From assembly GCA_036156195.1 (NCBI GenBank), contig JAYZUZ010000011.1:1-64000 (forward strand): a stretch of 64,000 nt of DNA, read 5' to 3'. A program made the position numbers and the translations under genes. The notes under the pieces were generated by a model that was not told the origin of the DNA, made no database searches, and saw only the letters and a list, made by a program, of their open reading frames with translations. Positions 24,885-33,821 of the stretch are shown piece by piece. Positions within the stretch are counted from its first letter, which is position 1. Each line of letters begins with the position of its first letter. The stretch comes from Abyssibacter sp036156195 (GTDB taxonomy: Bacteria > Pseudomonadota > Gammaproteobacteria > Nevskiales > OUC007).

Positions 24885-26096
24885 TCAGTCCATCATCTGA
24901 TCGACCAGTTGCTCGAATCCCTCTACGGTGATGTCGCTGTCAATCGTGGCCAGTTCGCGCACCACATCGTCCAGGCTGTGCCGCCCCCGGCTGCGCTCGC
25001 GAATCTCGGCGTCGATCTCCCGCAACCGGCCAACCGCCTTTGCGGTAATCGGGCCGTGCGAACGGTCGACATCGAGTGATTCGACCTCCTTGCCCCACTC
25101 AGCCAATTCTTCGTGCGCGTTTTCGTATCGCTCAGTGCTCAGCGTGCCGGAACGGTGCAACACCTCCAGCGAGTAGTACTCGGCCAGCCCTTCGACAATC
25201 CAGTCGGCCTTCGGACCACTGCGGGCACTCATCGCCACATGCACCAACTCGTGGATGAGCGTGCTGGTGCCGTTGCCGCTGATCATCGGGCGGTCGGCAT
25301 GCAAGTACAGCGAGTTGGGGGCCGACAATGCGCCGCGCCACATGGGGTCGTCAGCACTCACAATCAGCAGCCGGTCAGGGAAGTTGGGGAATAACGACTG
25401 CATGGTGGGCAGCGTCCAGCGCAGGAATGCGATGATGTCCATGCGCCTGACTCCCTGATCCACGGGCGCCGCCACCGTCACCTTGGTTCCGCCGATGGTT
25501 TCGCGGCGCGTGCCGATCTTACCCATGACCAGCCAACCCGTCGGCCGGTCGACCAGCCGATCCGGGTCATCGATTTTGTAGCGTCCGCTGGTATAGCGCG
25601 GGTAGCGGGTGGCGATGGACCAACCCTCGGGCAGGTGCACCTCCAGCTTTGCACGTGACTGGGTGCCGTCCTTGAAGTCGGTCCGCACGGGCGGCACGAG
25701 GTCGTCCGCGCGAAACAATGCCCAGTCCTGCGTCATGTAGCCGTCGTAACGCCCATTGCTGCGCCGGCTCTCGATCTTCACGTCGTACTGGATCCAGGCA
25801 TCGTCTGCCGGCGGCGTCCACAGCAAGCTGTCGCCCTCACGTTGCGCCTCGCCGCTGTACAGGAAATTCTCATGGCGCTCGGGCTCGGCGTAAAAGCGCA
25901 TCCAGTTCACCCACTCCGGATGACTGGAAATTCTGAGCTTAACCGTCGCAATACCCTGCTCTGGCTTGATCCAGGCGGTGTAGAACAACGTAAAGGCCGG
26001 CCGCTCTTCACCCGGCACTTCCGGAGGCGTCTTCGGCAAGCTGCTACAGCCGCAAAGCACGCAGACAAACAGCAGTGCTACGAAATATCGATCCAT
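24885..26096 (-). CDS. Lipoprotein with HExxH metallopeptidase domain
   Basis: This 403-residue protein has a lipobox (VLCGCSS) after a short signal sequence, then a beta-rich N-terminal part. A gluzincin-type peptidase core lies near 285-315: HELVHVA (HExxH) and, about 20 residues later, WIVEGLAEYYSL, which supplies the third ligand Glu. This is the pattern of M61/M1-like aminopeptidases. It probably acts on peptides at the outer or inner membrane surface. Confidence 0.8.
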   Translation of the reverse strand: MDRYFVALLFVCVLCGCSSLPKTPPEVPGEERPAFTLFYTAWIKPEQGIATVKLRISSHPEWVNWMRFYAEPERHENFLYSGEAQREGDSLLWTPPADDAWIQYDVKIESRRSNGRYDGYMTQDWALFRADDLVPPVRTDFKDGTQSRAKLEVHLPEGWSIATRYPRYTSGRYKIDDPDRLVDRPTGWLVMGKIGTRRETIGGTKVTVAAPVDQGVRRMDIIAFLRWTLPTMQSLFPNFPDRLLIVSADDPMWRGALSAPNSLYLHADRPMISGNGTSTLIHELVHVAMSARSGPKADWIVEGLAEYYSLEVLHRSGTLSTERYENAHEELAEWGKEVESLDVDRSHGPITAKAVGRLREIDAEIRERSRGRHSLDDVVRELATIDSDITVEGFEQLVDQMMD

Positions 26097-26349
26097 GTGT
26101 CAGCCAGTTCCATTCAATTCATCGGATAGGACGATCCCTGTCATCCCATGCTGACGTAGAGGGTATCGGGCAGACGCCTCCAGACCAACGTCCGGGGCCG
26201 CCCGCAAACCGGCGTTTCACCCGATCAGACCACCGATTGCCCGTGCGTACCGGTCGATATCAGGGCGGTGGTGTGCCTGCGTAGAAACGGTCGCACACCC
26301 CACCGTATCGCGTGGCACACTGCCGCCCGGACCCCACTGGAATCCAGCC

Positions 26350-27120
26350 GTGAAAGCGCCTGCCCTTGTACTCGTCAGCCTGCTGGGCCTCTCGGCCTGC
26401 GCACATCAGTCAATCCAACTCCCGCTGTCGGGAAGCGCAACCGATGTGAGCTGGGCGGCCCCAGCAGTGGCCGGGCACGGCGACTTTTCGCGACTGATGA
26501 AGCGGCCGCTGACCATCGGCGACTACAGCACGGAACAACTGGACTACTCGCTTTGGGCGACAGCCCCGACCCGATCGCGCACCACGCTTGGCGACCCCGA
26601 CAAGGGTCTATCCGGCGGCACGGAGACGGTCCGCAATGACTCCACCTACCGCTTCGTGCTGAACCAGAGTGGTGCACCACTGGCCCGCATCCAATGCCGG
26701 CAGGTTCTGGATATCAGCGGCATCTTCATCGCCCACGCCGAAGATGCCTTCGAGCGCTTCGAAGTCAGCGCCAACGACCGTTACGTGGGCGAGCTGGTCT
26801 GCGAATCCACAGCCATTGCACCGACATGGCAGCCTTGGCGGCTGCATGTGGTGGCCGGTGACGGACGCCCCTACTTTGGTGTGCTCAGGCTGGGGGACGG
26901 CAGCTATTCCGTCATTGGGACACAGGACACCGTGTCGGGGGCCTTTGGCGAAACCACCGGCTTCTATCTGCGGCGCGGGGAACGCACGGATGCACTGGTA
27001 CAACGCATAAACGGTGGCGCTGTTCGCTTGCGGCCTGCAATAGAGCCTGCAAGCCGCTCGGCACTCATCGCCACGGCCATGAGCCTGCTGCTGGCCAATG
27101 ACCCGGTCACCGCTGAGTAG
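26350..27120 (+). CDS. Lipoprotein of unknown function
   Basis: GTG start at 26350. The N-terminus (MKAPALVLVSLLGLSACAH) carries a lipobox LSAC. The remaining 240 residues include a conserved-looking beta segment (FRFVLNQSGAPLARIQC-like, YVGELVCES, GVLRLGDGSYSVIGT) but no recognised domain. It is 76 bases before the DUF481 barrel gene on the same strand and may be co-transcribed with it. Confidence 0.7.
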   Translation: MKAPALVLVSLLGLSACAHQSIQLPLSGSATDVSWAAPAVAGHGDFSRLMKRPLTIGDYSTEQLDYSLWATAPTRSRTTLGDPDKGLSGGTETVRNDSTYRFVLNQSGAPLARIQCRQVLDISGIFIAHAEDAFERFEVSANDRYVGELVCESTAIAPTWQPWRLHVVAGDGRPYFGVLRLGDGSYSVIGTQDTVSGAFGETTGFYLRRGERTDALVQRINGGAVRLRPAIEPASRSALIATAMSLLLANDPVTAE

Positions 27121-27196
27121 CCACCGCGTTACGGCATGACGCCTGCCCGACGCCGCGGGTATGATCCGCCGCCCGCTCTGCCCCCCTTGATCTCGC

Positions 27197-27958
27197 ATGA
27201 CTGCTCACTCCTGGATCGCAGGCCTGCTGTGCCTGGGCCTGAGCGCCCCTGCGATCGCCATCACCAACATCGAGTCCCGCCGGGCCCCGTCCACGGACGA
27301 TGGCGTTGGCGGTCAGTTTCGGCTGACTGCCGCCGGCAAAACGGGAAACACCGACAAACACAGCTTCAGCGGCCAGCTAAGGCTCGATCGGCACCAAGGT
27401 GCGACCCACTGGTTTCTGATCGGATCCAGTGAGTACGGCGAGAGCAATGGGCAGAAGAACACCCAGAACAACTTTGCCCACCTGCGACGCATTGCCACGC
27501 TATCTGATGACTGGGTCTGGGAGATCTTTGCCCAGTATCAGGACGATGCATTTCGGCTGCTGGATGCACGATCGCTGCTGGGCACCGGCCTGCGGCGGCA
27601 TCTGATGCCGGACACGAGTGAGCAGCGTCTCGCCATCGGTGTCGGAGCCTACTACACCCGCGAGGTCTACGACCTGACCTCTCGACGGCTGCAAGAGGAC
27701 TACGCGCGCGGCAACGCCTATCTCAGCCTGCAACTGCCCTTGAACGCACAGTCCACGCTCAGCAACATCACCTACCTGCAGCCGCGGCTGGATCACCTGG
27801 AAGACTTTTACGCGTACAACGACCTCAGTCTGCAGGTCAACGTCGCCGGGACCGTTTCCTTGCGCGTTGCGCTGGAGTCACGCTATGACAGTCACCCGGT
27901 TGCTGATGTAGAAACCACCGACCACAGCTACACAACGGCGCTGGTCATCGACTTCTAG
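27197..27958 (+). CDS. DUF481 (YdiY-like) outer-membrane beta-barrel protein
   Basis: This 253-residue protein has a signal peptide (MTAHSWIAGLLCLGLSAPAIA) and a DUF481 barrel. The first strand pattern is GQFRLTAAGKTGNTDKHSFSG, alternating hydrophobic strands follow, and the last residue is an aromatic Phe (VIDF) as expected for an outer-membrane barrel. DUF481 proteins are often salt- or stress-induced; the specific function is unknown. Confidence 0.85.
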   Translation: MTAHSWIAGLLCLGLSAPAIAITNIESRRAPSTDDGVGGQFRLTAAGKTGNTDKHSFSGQLRLDRHQGATHWFLIGSSEYGESNGQKNTQNNFAHLRRIATLSDDWVWEIFAQYQDDAFRLLDARSLLGTGLRRHLMPDTSEQRLAIGVGAYYTREVYDLTSRRLQEDYARGNAYLSLQLPLNAQSTLSNITYLQPRLDHLEDFYAYNDLSLQVNVAGTVSLRVALESRYDSHPVADVETTDHSYTTALVIDF

Positions 27959-28041
27959 CGCACCCGGTCGCAGCAGATCGACGCCCCGCTTATGATGATC
28001 GCCACCCTTGGGCAGTCGCGCCGACAAACGCAGAGTCAGCC

Positions 28042-28440
28042 ATGGCATTCGACAGTACCCCCGGTGGGCCGGAAGGCCCACGCAACGTATTTGGCGAACC
28101 TTTGGCGGACTGCAGCCACGCCCCCAAGACCGGTTTTTTCCGGGATGGCTGCTGCCGAGGCGACCCGCGCGACCTGGGTCGCCATGTGGTCTGCGTGCGG
28201 GTCACAGCCGAGTTCCTGCAGTTCTCCACCAGCCGGGGCAACGACCTGCAAACCGCGCGACCCGAATTCGGCTTCCCGGGATTAAAGCCCGGCGACCAAT
28301 GGTGTTTGTGTGCCGCCCGCTGGCAGGAGGCCCTGCAGGCCGGCTGCGCGCCACGGGTCGTGCTGGCGGCCACCGACATGCTCGCCCTGCAAACCTGCCG
28401 CCTTGAGGACCTCAAGGCGCATGCCGTTGACCTGTCCTAG
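28042..28440 (+). CDS. DUF2237 family protein
   Basis: This 132-residue protein covers the whole DUF2237 family: RNVFGEPLADC, KTGFFRDGCC, HVVCVRVTAEFLQFS, GNDLQTARPEFGFPGLKPGD, and WCLCAARWQEAL. The family has several conserved cysteines (here the CC pair and WCLC) and no known function. It is compact, with no export signal. Confidence 0.93.
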   Translation: MAFDSTPGGPEGPRNVFGEPLADCSHAPKTGFFRDGCCRGDPRDLGRHVVCVRVTAEFLQFSTSRGNDLQTARPEFGFPGLKPGDQWCLCAARWQEALQAGCAPRVVLAATDMLALQTCRLEDLKAHAVDLS

Positions 28441-28463
28441 GGCACACGCCGTTCAGCACTCGG

Positions 28464-29444
28464 CTACAACCAGCCACGCGCCTTGAGTGCGACCCCCGCC
28501 TGGAAGCGATTGCGGACTCCCAGCAAATCGTAAAGGGCCTGGATACGCCGACGAACCGTACGCGCGGTCACTCCCAGTTCGTGGGCGATGGCTTCGTCTT
28601 TGAGACCCGTGGCCAACAGGGCGATGAGCGCCTGCTGGTCTTCCGACAACACACCATCCAACCGTGGCGTGCCCTGCGAGGGCAGCGCGACGCTGCGCAC
28701 CCATAGCAAATCGAACAATTCGATCAGCGAATCCAGCAAGGCCGAGGCGTAGACGATGATGACCGTGGGTTCATGTGCGTCACCCGATGACAACAGCACG
28801 ACGAAGGCATGACTTTCGTCGACAATCGCCAGTTTGATCGGGACCGACGCAGCAACCCGTGCCTGCTCGCCTGCTGCGATTGCGGCCTGAGCACGCCGCA
28901 GGTGATACGCCTCCTCGAGCACGCGCGCATCGTAAAGCACCTGGTACGAAAAACCTTCGGCCATGCGACGCAACTGCACGTTCATCCCTTCAATCTTGGC
29001 ACCGGCGTAGTACGGCGGGCGATCTGTCATACGGATGCCTTGCTGGGCGGTGGCCTGGGCGTGTTCCCAGCGGGCGCCGATGGCCTCTGCCCCAACGAGC
29101 ACCTCGATCAGCGCGTCGATGTTGCTGGCCTGCTGCGCCTGGCGCAGTTGCCGCCCCAGTCGGGTGGATTCCTCTCTGACCGCGTCCAATCCGTGGAGCT
29201 GATCGCGAATCAGCAGTTCAAATGCCGCCTCGGGGTCGGTCACCGCCAGCGAATCGCCTGACGGTGTCCGGCGGATCAGGCCCAAGCTCTCCAGCCGACT
29301 CACCGCAGATTCAATGGCCTCCGCAGAAAGTGACAAGCGCCTCGCCATGCTGGACAACGGCAGCTGCGGCTCGGCGATCAGTAACCTGTACAAGGCCTCT
29401 TGCTCGTTCGTCAGGCCGATCCGGTCAAACATTTGCAGGCGCAT
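28464..29444 (-). CDS. TrmB/LuxR-type transcriptional regulator
   Basis: This protein of about 327 residues has an N-terminal TrmB-like winged helix (ALYRLLIAEPQLPLSSMARRL). A middle region resembles the phospholipase D-like/TrmB effector domain. The C-terminal LuxR/GerE helix-turn-helix reads LSEDQQALIALLATGLKDE and TARTVRRRIQALYDLLGV. The layout is common in actinobacterial regulators and less so here. ATG 29444 is chosen among in-frame starts (29489, 29444, 29432); none has a clear ribosome binding site. Confidence 0.8.
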   Translation of the reverse strand: MRLQMFDRIGLTNEQEALYRLLIAEPQLPLSSMARRLSLSAEAIESAVSRLESLGLIRRTPSGDSLAVTDPEAAFELLIRDQLHGLDAVREESTRLGRQLRQAQQASNIDALIEVLVGAEAIGARWEHAQATAQQGIRMTDRPPYYAGAKIEGMNVQLRRMAEGFSYQVLYDARVLEEAYHLRRAQAAIAAGEQARVAASVPIKLAIVDESHAFVVLLSSGDAHEPTVIIVYASALLDSLIELFDLLWVRSVALPSQGTPRLDGVLSEDQQALIALLATGLKDEAIAHELGVTARTVRRRIQALYDLLGVRNRFQAGVALKARGWL

Positions 29445-29692
29445 CACAGATGGACGGAGGACAATGCGCTGCGCGCGATGCGAGCGCAATACCGTCGGGT
29501 GCAGCGCTGCCCTGGCCCCAAAAAAAGGCCCGTCCAGGTGTCGATTCGTGCGAGGCCCCGATGGTCACCTAGGCGGTGGCCAAGCTGTCATCGCCCGAAT
29601 ACGGCAATGGCCAGCTGTGTGGGACGTGGACAGCGGTTGACGCGCGCGGTAGCGTTCCGGGCCTTCATATCTTTCCTGACGGGATACCGACC

Positions 29693-30136
29693 TTGAACCT
29701 ACGACAAGCCATCGCAGGGCTGCTGCTAATCGTCGCGCCGTTCGCCCATGCCGCCGACAAGAAGTGTTCTGACACGTTTTACTTCACCCACCAGGCGAAT
29801 CTGTCAGCGGCCCTGGAGGAACGCGGCATTCCCCATTCGGTGGATGAAGACGGCGACTACAGGCTCAACATCGATGGCCATGTCACCTACCTGATCATCT
29901 CCAAACAGGCCCTCACGCTCTATGGTGCCTGGACCGGTAGCGACACCGACCTGAACGAAATCAACCAGTGGAATCTCGAGCGCCGGTTCAGCCGGGCTTA
30001 TCTCGATGAGGACGGCGACCCGACCCTGGAATCGGATCTCGACTTCGAGGGCGGCGTTTGTTTCTCGACAATTACGACGTTCATCGCAACCTACGAGGGC
30101 TCGCTGGACGACTTTGTCGACCTCATCTCGAACTAA
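29693..30136 (+). CDS. Exported YbjN-domain protein
   Basis: The likely start is TTG 29693, which gives a clean signal peptide (LNLRQAIAGLLLIVAPFAHA). The mature part matches YbjN/type III chaperone-like folds: LSAALEERGIPHSVDEDGDYRLNIDG, LYGAWTGSDTDLNEINQWNLERRFSRAYLDEDGDPTLESDLDF, and a final IATYEGSLDDFVDLI helix. YbjN proteins affect motility and stress responses; an exported version is probably periplasmic. A hairpin (30146-30180) separates it from convergent rluE. Confidence 0.8.
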   Translation: MNLRQAIAGLLLIVAPFAHAADKKCSDTFYFTHQANLSAALEERGIPHSVDEDGDYRLNIDGHVTYLIISKQALTLYGAWTGSDTDLNEINQWNLERRFSRAYLDEDGDPTLESDLDFEGGVCFSTITTFIATYEGSLDDFVDLISN

Positions 30137-30145
30137 TCCCACAAC

Positions 30146-30180
30146 CGCCCAGCCGTGGCTCCTGTGCTCGCGGCTGGGCG
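30146..30180. terminator. Hairpin between convergent YbjN and rluE genes
   Basis: CGCCCAGCCG (30146-30155) pairs perfectly with CGGCTGGGCG (30171-30180), a 10-bp stem with a 15-base loop. It lies between two convergent stops, so it is probably a shared terminator. Confidence 0.6.
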
Positions 30181-30223
30181 ATCCTGCTTGCGCGAGTGGA
30201 CGGCGGGCATGTAGGCGGGCGCC

Positions 30224-30880
30224 CTAACGCCTCGCCGGCAACTCCCTCCATTGCCCAGGGGCCAGTCCATCAAGCCCCCACTCGCCAATGCGCACACGCA
30301 CCAGCCGCAGCGTCGGCAAGCCCACCGCGGCGGTCATACGGCGCACCTGCCGATTCCGGCCCTCGCGCAGGCTGATCGCCAACCAGCAGGTCGGAATCTG
30401 CCGCCGGAACCGGACCGGCGGGTTGCGCGGCCACAGCTCGGGCTCGGCCAAGCGATCCACCGTTGCGGAACGGGTCGGACCATCCTTGAGCACCGGCCCG
30501 GCCGCTAGCGCAGCCAATTGCTCGGCGCTCGGGTCGCCCTCGACCTGCACCCAGTACGTCTTGGCCAGTTTGTGCACAGGGTCGGCAATCCGCGCCTGTA
30601 GCCGGCCATCGTTGGTCAGCAGCAGCAAGCCTTCACTGTCCTTGTCCAGCCAACCGGCCGGATAAACCCCGGCAACGGGGACATAGTCCTTCAATGTCTG
30701 CCGGCCATCCGCATCAGAGAATTGGCTGAGCACGCCGAACGGCTTGTTCAGCGCGATCAGCCGTGGCGTTTCGGCAGGCTGAACGCGGCGGCCCGGGGCA
30801 CGGCGGCGAGTTGGATGGGGGCGGCTCCGGGGCATCTCAGGTCGGCGCATAGCGCCGCCCGCAGTCAGGTGGTCCCGCAT
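30224..30880 (-). CDS. rluE: 23S rRNA pseudouridine synthase, RluE-like
   Basis: This RsuA/RluB/E/F-family pseudouridine synthase lacks the S4 domain, which fits RluE (modifies U2457 of 23S rRNA). The core shows IALNKPFGVLSQFSD, the catalytic-Asp motif YPAGWLDKDSEGLLLLTNDG, KTYWVQVEG, and LREGRNRQVRRMTAAVGLPTLRLVR. The N-terminus is a basic tail (RPHPTRRRAPGRR). The start is uncertain; ATG codons lie at 30880, 30850 and 30835. Confidence 0.88.
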   Translation of the reverse strand: MRDHLTAGGAMRRPEMPRSRPHPTRRRAPGRRVQPAETPRLIALNKPFGVLSQFSDADGRQTLKDYVPVAGVYPAGWLDKDSEGLLLLTNDGRLQARIADPVHKLAKTYWVQVEGDPSAEQLAALAAGPVLKDGPTRSATVDRLAEPELWPRNPPVRFRRQIPTCWLAISLREGRNRQVRRMTAAVGLPTLRLVRVRIGEWGLDGLAPGQWRELPARR

Positions 30881-30985
30881 TGTGCCGGGCCGCTTCCGGG
30901 TTCGGGTAGTCCGCGTTGCCGGTAGCACGTGCTAGCGTCCTGCTAAAACCCCACCAGACACACCCGCAACGGAGACGAATGCCCC

Positions 30986-32305
30986 ATGCCAGCCATTAGC
31001 GATTCACTCACCCTGCCCTGCGGCGTCGTACTGCCAAATCGTCTGCTCAAATCAGCCATGACCGAGGGCCTGGCGACACCGATGGGCCAGGCCACGGCGC
31101 GTCATGACACCCTGTACCGACGCTGGAGCGAAGGCGGCGTGGGCACGCTGGTCAGCGGTAACGTCATGGTGGATTACCGCTATCTGGAGCGGCCCGGCAA
31201 TATCGTGATCGACCGCAATGGGGGTGAGGACGCCCTGGCTCGGCTGGCCCAGGCGGGCACCACCGCTGGTAATCAGTTCTGGATGCAGATCAGCCACCCC
31301 GGCCGTCAGTGCACCCGCATGTCCAATCGGCGCCCGCTGGCCCCGTCGGCCATTGGGCTCAGCGGCGGTGGGCTGTTTGCTGTGCCGCGCGCCATGAACG
31401 AAGACGACATCCGCATCGGCATCGCCGACTACGCGCGTGTGGCCGGGGTCGCCAAGGCAACGGGCTTTACCGGTGTGCAGGTCCACGGTGCCCACGGCTA
31501 TTTGCTCAGCCAGTTCCTGTCACCGCGCACCAACCAGCGCAGCGATGCCTGGGGTGGTCCGCTGGAAAACAGGGCCAGGATGCTGCTGGAGGTGGTCCGC
31601 GCCGTGCGGCAGGCAGTCGGGCCCGACTTCCCCGTTGCCGTGAAACTGAATTCGGCCGATTTCTCGAAGAACGGCTTCACGCTGGAAGAGTCTTGCCAGG
31701 TGGTTCAGTGGCTGGAAGCCGAGGGCGTCGATCTGCTGGAGATTTCCGGGGGCACTTACGAGAAGCTGGAATTCGTCGAGGCCTCGACGCGCCAGGCCAG
31801 CAGCTCGGAGCAACGTGAAGCCTATTTCCTGGAATATGCCCGCGATATCCGTGCGGCCGTGAAACTGCCGCTGGCCATTACCGGCGGCTTTCGCAGCCGA
31901 GGCGCCATGGATGCTGCGCTCGCCGACCAGGCGGTCGATGTCATCGGCCTGGCGCGACCCACCTGTGTGGAACCGGATGCCGGCCAGCGCCTGTGCGCCG
32001 ACAGCCACCACCGCCTGCCAGAACCCGAGCGTCAGCTGCGATTGGGGCGCGGCCCACTCGGGCCGCAGTCGTCGACTCAGCTGGTCCGCCTGCTCAATTC
32101 CCAGGCGGCGGTATCCTGGTTCTACCAGCAGATCATCGACCTGGCCGAGGGACGCAGCGTGCCCAACAAGGTTTCGATCTTCACGGCCTACCTGCGCTAC
32201 TTCGCCCGTGAGTTGCGCCTGTCCCTGGCCCGAGGCAAGGCGCTCAAGCGCGCAGGCCTCAGCTTGATCAGCCGGCCGAGCGACCGGGCCACCGCGCCCG
32301 ACTAG
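30986..32305 (+). CDS. Old yellow enzyme-family NADH:flavin oxidoreductase
   Basis: This 439-residue FMN-dependent TIM-barrel oxidoreductase shows the N-terminal LPNRLLKSAMTEGLA, the substrate/FMN-binding VHGAHGYLLSQFLSPRTNQRSDAWGG signature, and VKLNSADF and ITGGFRSR segments. It lacks the C-terminal Fe-S and NADPH modules of 2,4-dienoyl-CoA reductase, so it belongs to the shorter NemA-like or YqjM-like group. Its C-terminal 70 residues (SWFYQQIIDLAEG...) form an extension with hydrophobic helices. A 13-bp perfect inverted repeat follows at 32335-32366. Confidence 0.9.
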   Translation: MPAISDSLTLPCGVVLPNRLLKSAMTEGLATPMGQATARHDTLYRRWSEGGVGTLVSGNVMVDYRYLERPGNIVIDRNGGEDALARLAQAGTTAGNQFWMQISHPGRQCTRMSNRRPLAPSAIGLSGGGLFAVPRAMNEDDIRIGIADYARVAGVAKATGFTGVQVHGAHGYLLSQFLSPRTNQRSDAWGGPLENRARMLLEVVRAVRQAVGPDFPVAVKLNSADFSKNGFTLEESCQVVQWLEAEGVDLLEISGGTYEKLEFVEASTRQASSSEQREAYFLEYARDIRAAVKLPLAITGGFRSRGAMDAALADQAVDVIGLARPTCVEPDAGQRLCADSHHRLPEPERQLRLGRGPLGPQSSTQLVRLLNSQAAVSWFYQQIIDLAEGRSVPNKVSIFTAYLRYFARELRLSLARGKALKRAGLSLISRPSDRATAPD

Positions 32306-32334
32306 GCAAGCCGCCCCGCTCCGAGGCGACAGCC

Positions 32335-32366
32335 GCCAGAAACTGACGCATTAGTCAGTTTCTGGC
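32335..32366. repeat. Perfect 13-bp inverted repeat
   Basis: GCCAGAAACTGAC (32335-32347) and GTCAGTTTCTGGC (32354-32366) are perfect reverse complements around a 6-base loop (GCATTA). It lies 30 bases after the oxidoreductase stop and immediately before the three-way-junction element. It may be a terminator (no T tract) or an operator dyad for the downstream gene. Confidence 0.75.
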
Positions 32367-32368
32367 AT

Positions 32369-32447
32369 CTTATGAAGTGGTGGGCATTCAAGCCCACAGT
32401 CCGGAGCGCCCGCCTGCCGCGGGCACAACAGAACAACACTTCATAAG
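32369..32447 (+). promoter_or_regulatory. Structured leader: predicted three-way junction at an RBS
   Basis: CTTATGAAGTG (32369-32379) pairs perfectly over 11 bp with CACTTCATAAG (32437-32447). Inside lie two more perfect stems: GTGGGC/GCCCAC (32380-32385 with 32392-32397) and GCCCGC/GCGGGC (32408-32413 with 32419-32424). The closing strand holds the AAG of the AAGGGA ribosome binding site (32445-32450) for the ATG at 32459. Folding would therefore hide the site. This fits a cis-regulatory RNA; a small insertion element with inverted ends is the alternative. Confidence 0.6.
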
Positions 32448-32458
32448 GGAACCCGTTC

Positions 32459-33718
32459 ATGCGACGTTTGCACGCGCGTGCCGCGCACGTATTGTCCATC
32501 GCCTTGCTCAGCCTCGGCTTCGCCACATCCGCCCAGGCTGTTGCCCTGTTCCAGAACGACGCCGGCAGCGGCGGCGATGCAGGCGACACCATCGACCAGG
32601 CCACGCCAGTGACCGCTGGCTATCACAGCGCCCAGCTCTCGACCGCGGGCGATTTGTTCGACTGGTACCAGCTGCCGCTGACCAAAGGCGACAAACTCCG
32701 CGTCCATCTCAGCGACTACGGCCAGCTGGGCCTTCGGACCGTCGTGATGAAACTGCTGTCGCCCGCTGGCCAGGCCATCGAACTGGAACCGGAAGGTGTG
32801 TTGCTGGCTGGCAATGCCTACAACGGCAAGATTGCCGAAGTCGTCGTGCATGAAACCGGCACCTGGTATCTCAAGGCCGAGCCGATCCGCGACGGTGCCC
32901 CGCTGGGCGACTACGGTTTCCGGGTCACGGTTTCTCCGGGCTTCGGCACGGTCATCAATACCCGCAACCAGTCCTGGATCGTGCTGGAACTCCATGCCCC
33001 CCAGCCGACCCAACTGCTGCTGCAGGGCCGCTTGCAGGGTTCGCTCAACTGGGACCAGCCCTACTGGGGCACCCTGAGCACCGAGCGCGAACTGGATGGC
33101 CAGAAACCCGGCGGCTTCGGCGTGGGTGTCCGAGGTGGCGGACGCGGCACCAGTACGACCGTGACGCCGATCGGCCTGGAAGGTTTTGATGCCATTGGCC
33201 CGGTGGTCGGCGATGTCGAACTCACCGGCTCAATGCTCACCGCCTGGAGCAATCAAGGCACCGTCCAGGGCTACGTGCGTTACATCGTGGCACTGAGCCA
33301 GGACGACCCTTGGCTTAGCCTCGGCGTCTGGACCGACCAACCCGTCACCTGGCTGGCCACCCAGGGCAATGACAATGTCGCCTGGTCGGAATCCAACAGC
33401 GGCGCCGACACGGCCATCGTCACGCCGGTCGTCTCGCAGATTGGCGAACGCAGCCTGGACATCAATCTGGGCACCGGCTTCCGTGGCAGCTTTGATCTCG
33501 GCAACGCCGCCAGCGCCACAGCGTACCGCCCCGATGGCAGCCAGGCCAGCCTGCACCCGAGCTGCGACTGCATCACCTTCCGTCCGTCGAAGTACCTGGG
33601 TTACACGGAAGACAGTCTGCCGGGCACCTGGCGCTTTGAGCTGGGCGAATCGGTGTCCGGGCCGTACCGCAGCCCCTATCTGGTCGGCGTGCGGGTCCGC
33701 TACCCCGGCCTGTTCTAG
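32459..33718 (+). CDS. Exported protein with PPC-like domain
   Basis: This 419-residue protein has a signal peptide (RAAHVLSIALLSLGFATSAQA). Residues about 40-160 form a beta-sandwich resembling the bacterial pre-peptidase C-terminal (PPC) domain: DTIDQATPVTAGYHSAQLST, DLFDWYQLPLTKGDKLRVHL, GTWYLKAEPI. The rest (160-419) is beta-rich and unrecognised; a CDC cluster lies near 375. PPC domains usually ride on secreted peptidases, but no protease motif is seen. The gene is preceded by an unusual structured leader and followed by a hairpin at 33733-33763. Confidence 0.75.
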   Translation: MRRLHARAAHVLSIALLSLGFATSAQAVALFQNDAGSGGDAGDTIDQATPVTAGYHSAQLSTAGDLFDWYQLPLTKGDKLRVHLSDYGQLGLRTVVMKLLSPAGQAIELEPEGVLLAGNAYNGKIAEVVVHETGTWYLKAEPIRDGAPLGDYGFRVTVSPGFGTVINTRNQSWIVLELHAPQPTQLLLQGRLQGSLNWDQPYWGTLSTERELDGQKPGGFGVGVRGGGRGTSTTVTPIGLEGFDAIGPVVGDVELTGSMLTAWSNQGTVQGYVRYIVALSQDDPWLSLGVWTDQPVTWLATQGNDNVAWSESNSGADTAIVTPVVSQIGERSLDINLGTGFRGSFDLGNAASATAYRPDGSQASLHPSCDCITFRPSKYLGYTEDSLPGTWRFELGESVSGPYRSPYLVGVRVRYPGLF

Positions 33719-33732
33719 GCCTTCGCACCGCA

Positions 33733-33763
33733 GCCGGCCGGATCGCCGTCGATCCGAGCCGGC
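33733..33763 (+). terminator. Hairpin after the PPC-domain gene
   Basis: GCCGGC-CGGATCG (33733-33745) pairs with CGATCCG-A-GCCGGC (33750-33763), 13 pairs with one bulged A and a 4-base loop. It sits 15 bases after the stop and is a likely terminator without a T tract. Confidence 0.55.
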
Positions 33764-33821
33764 TCGCGGCCACAGCATCCTTGGGTAGGATGCAGATTCT
33801 TACGTCAGGAACTGCCCTCAC

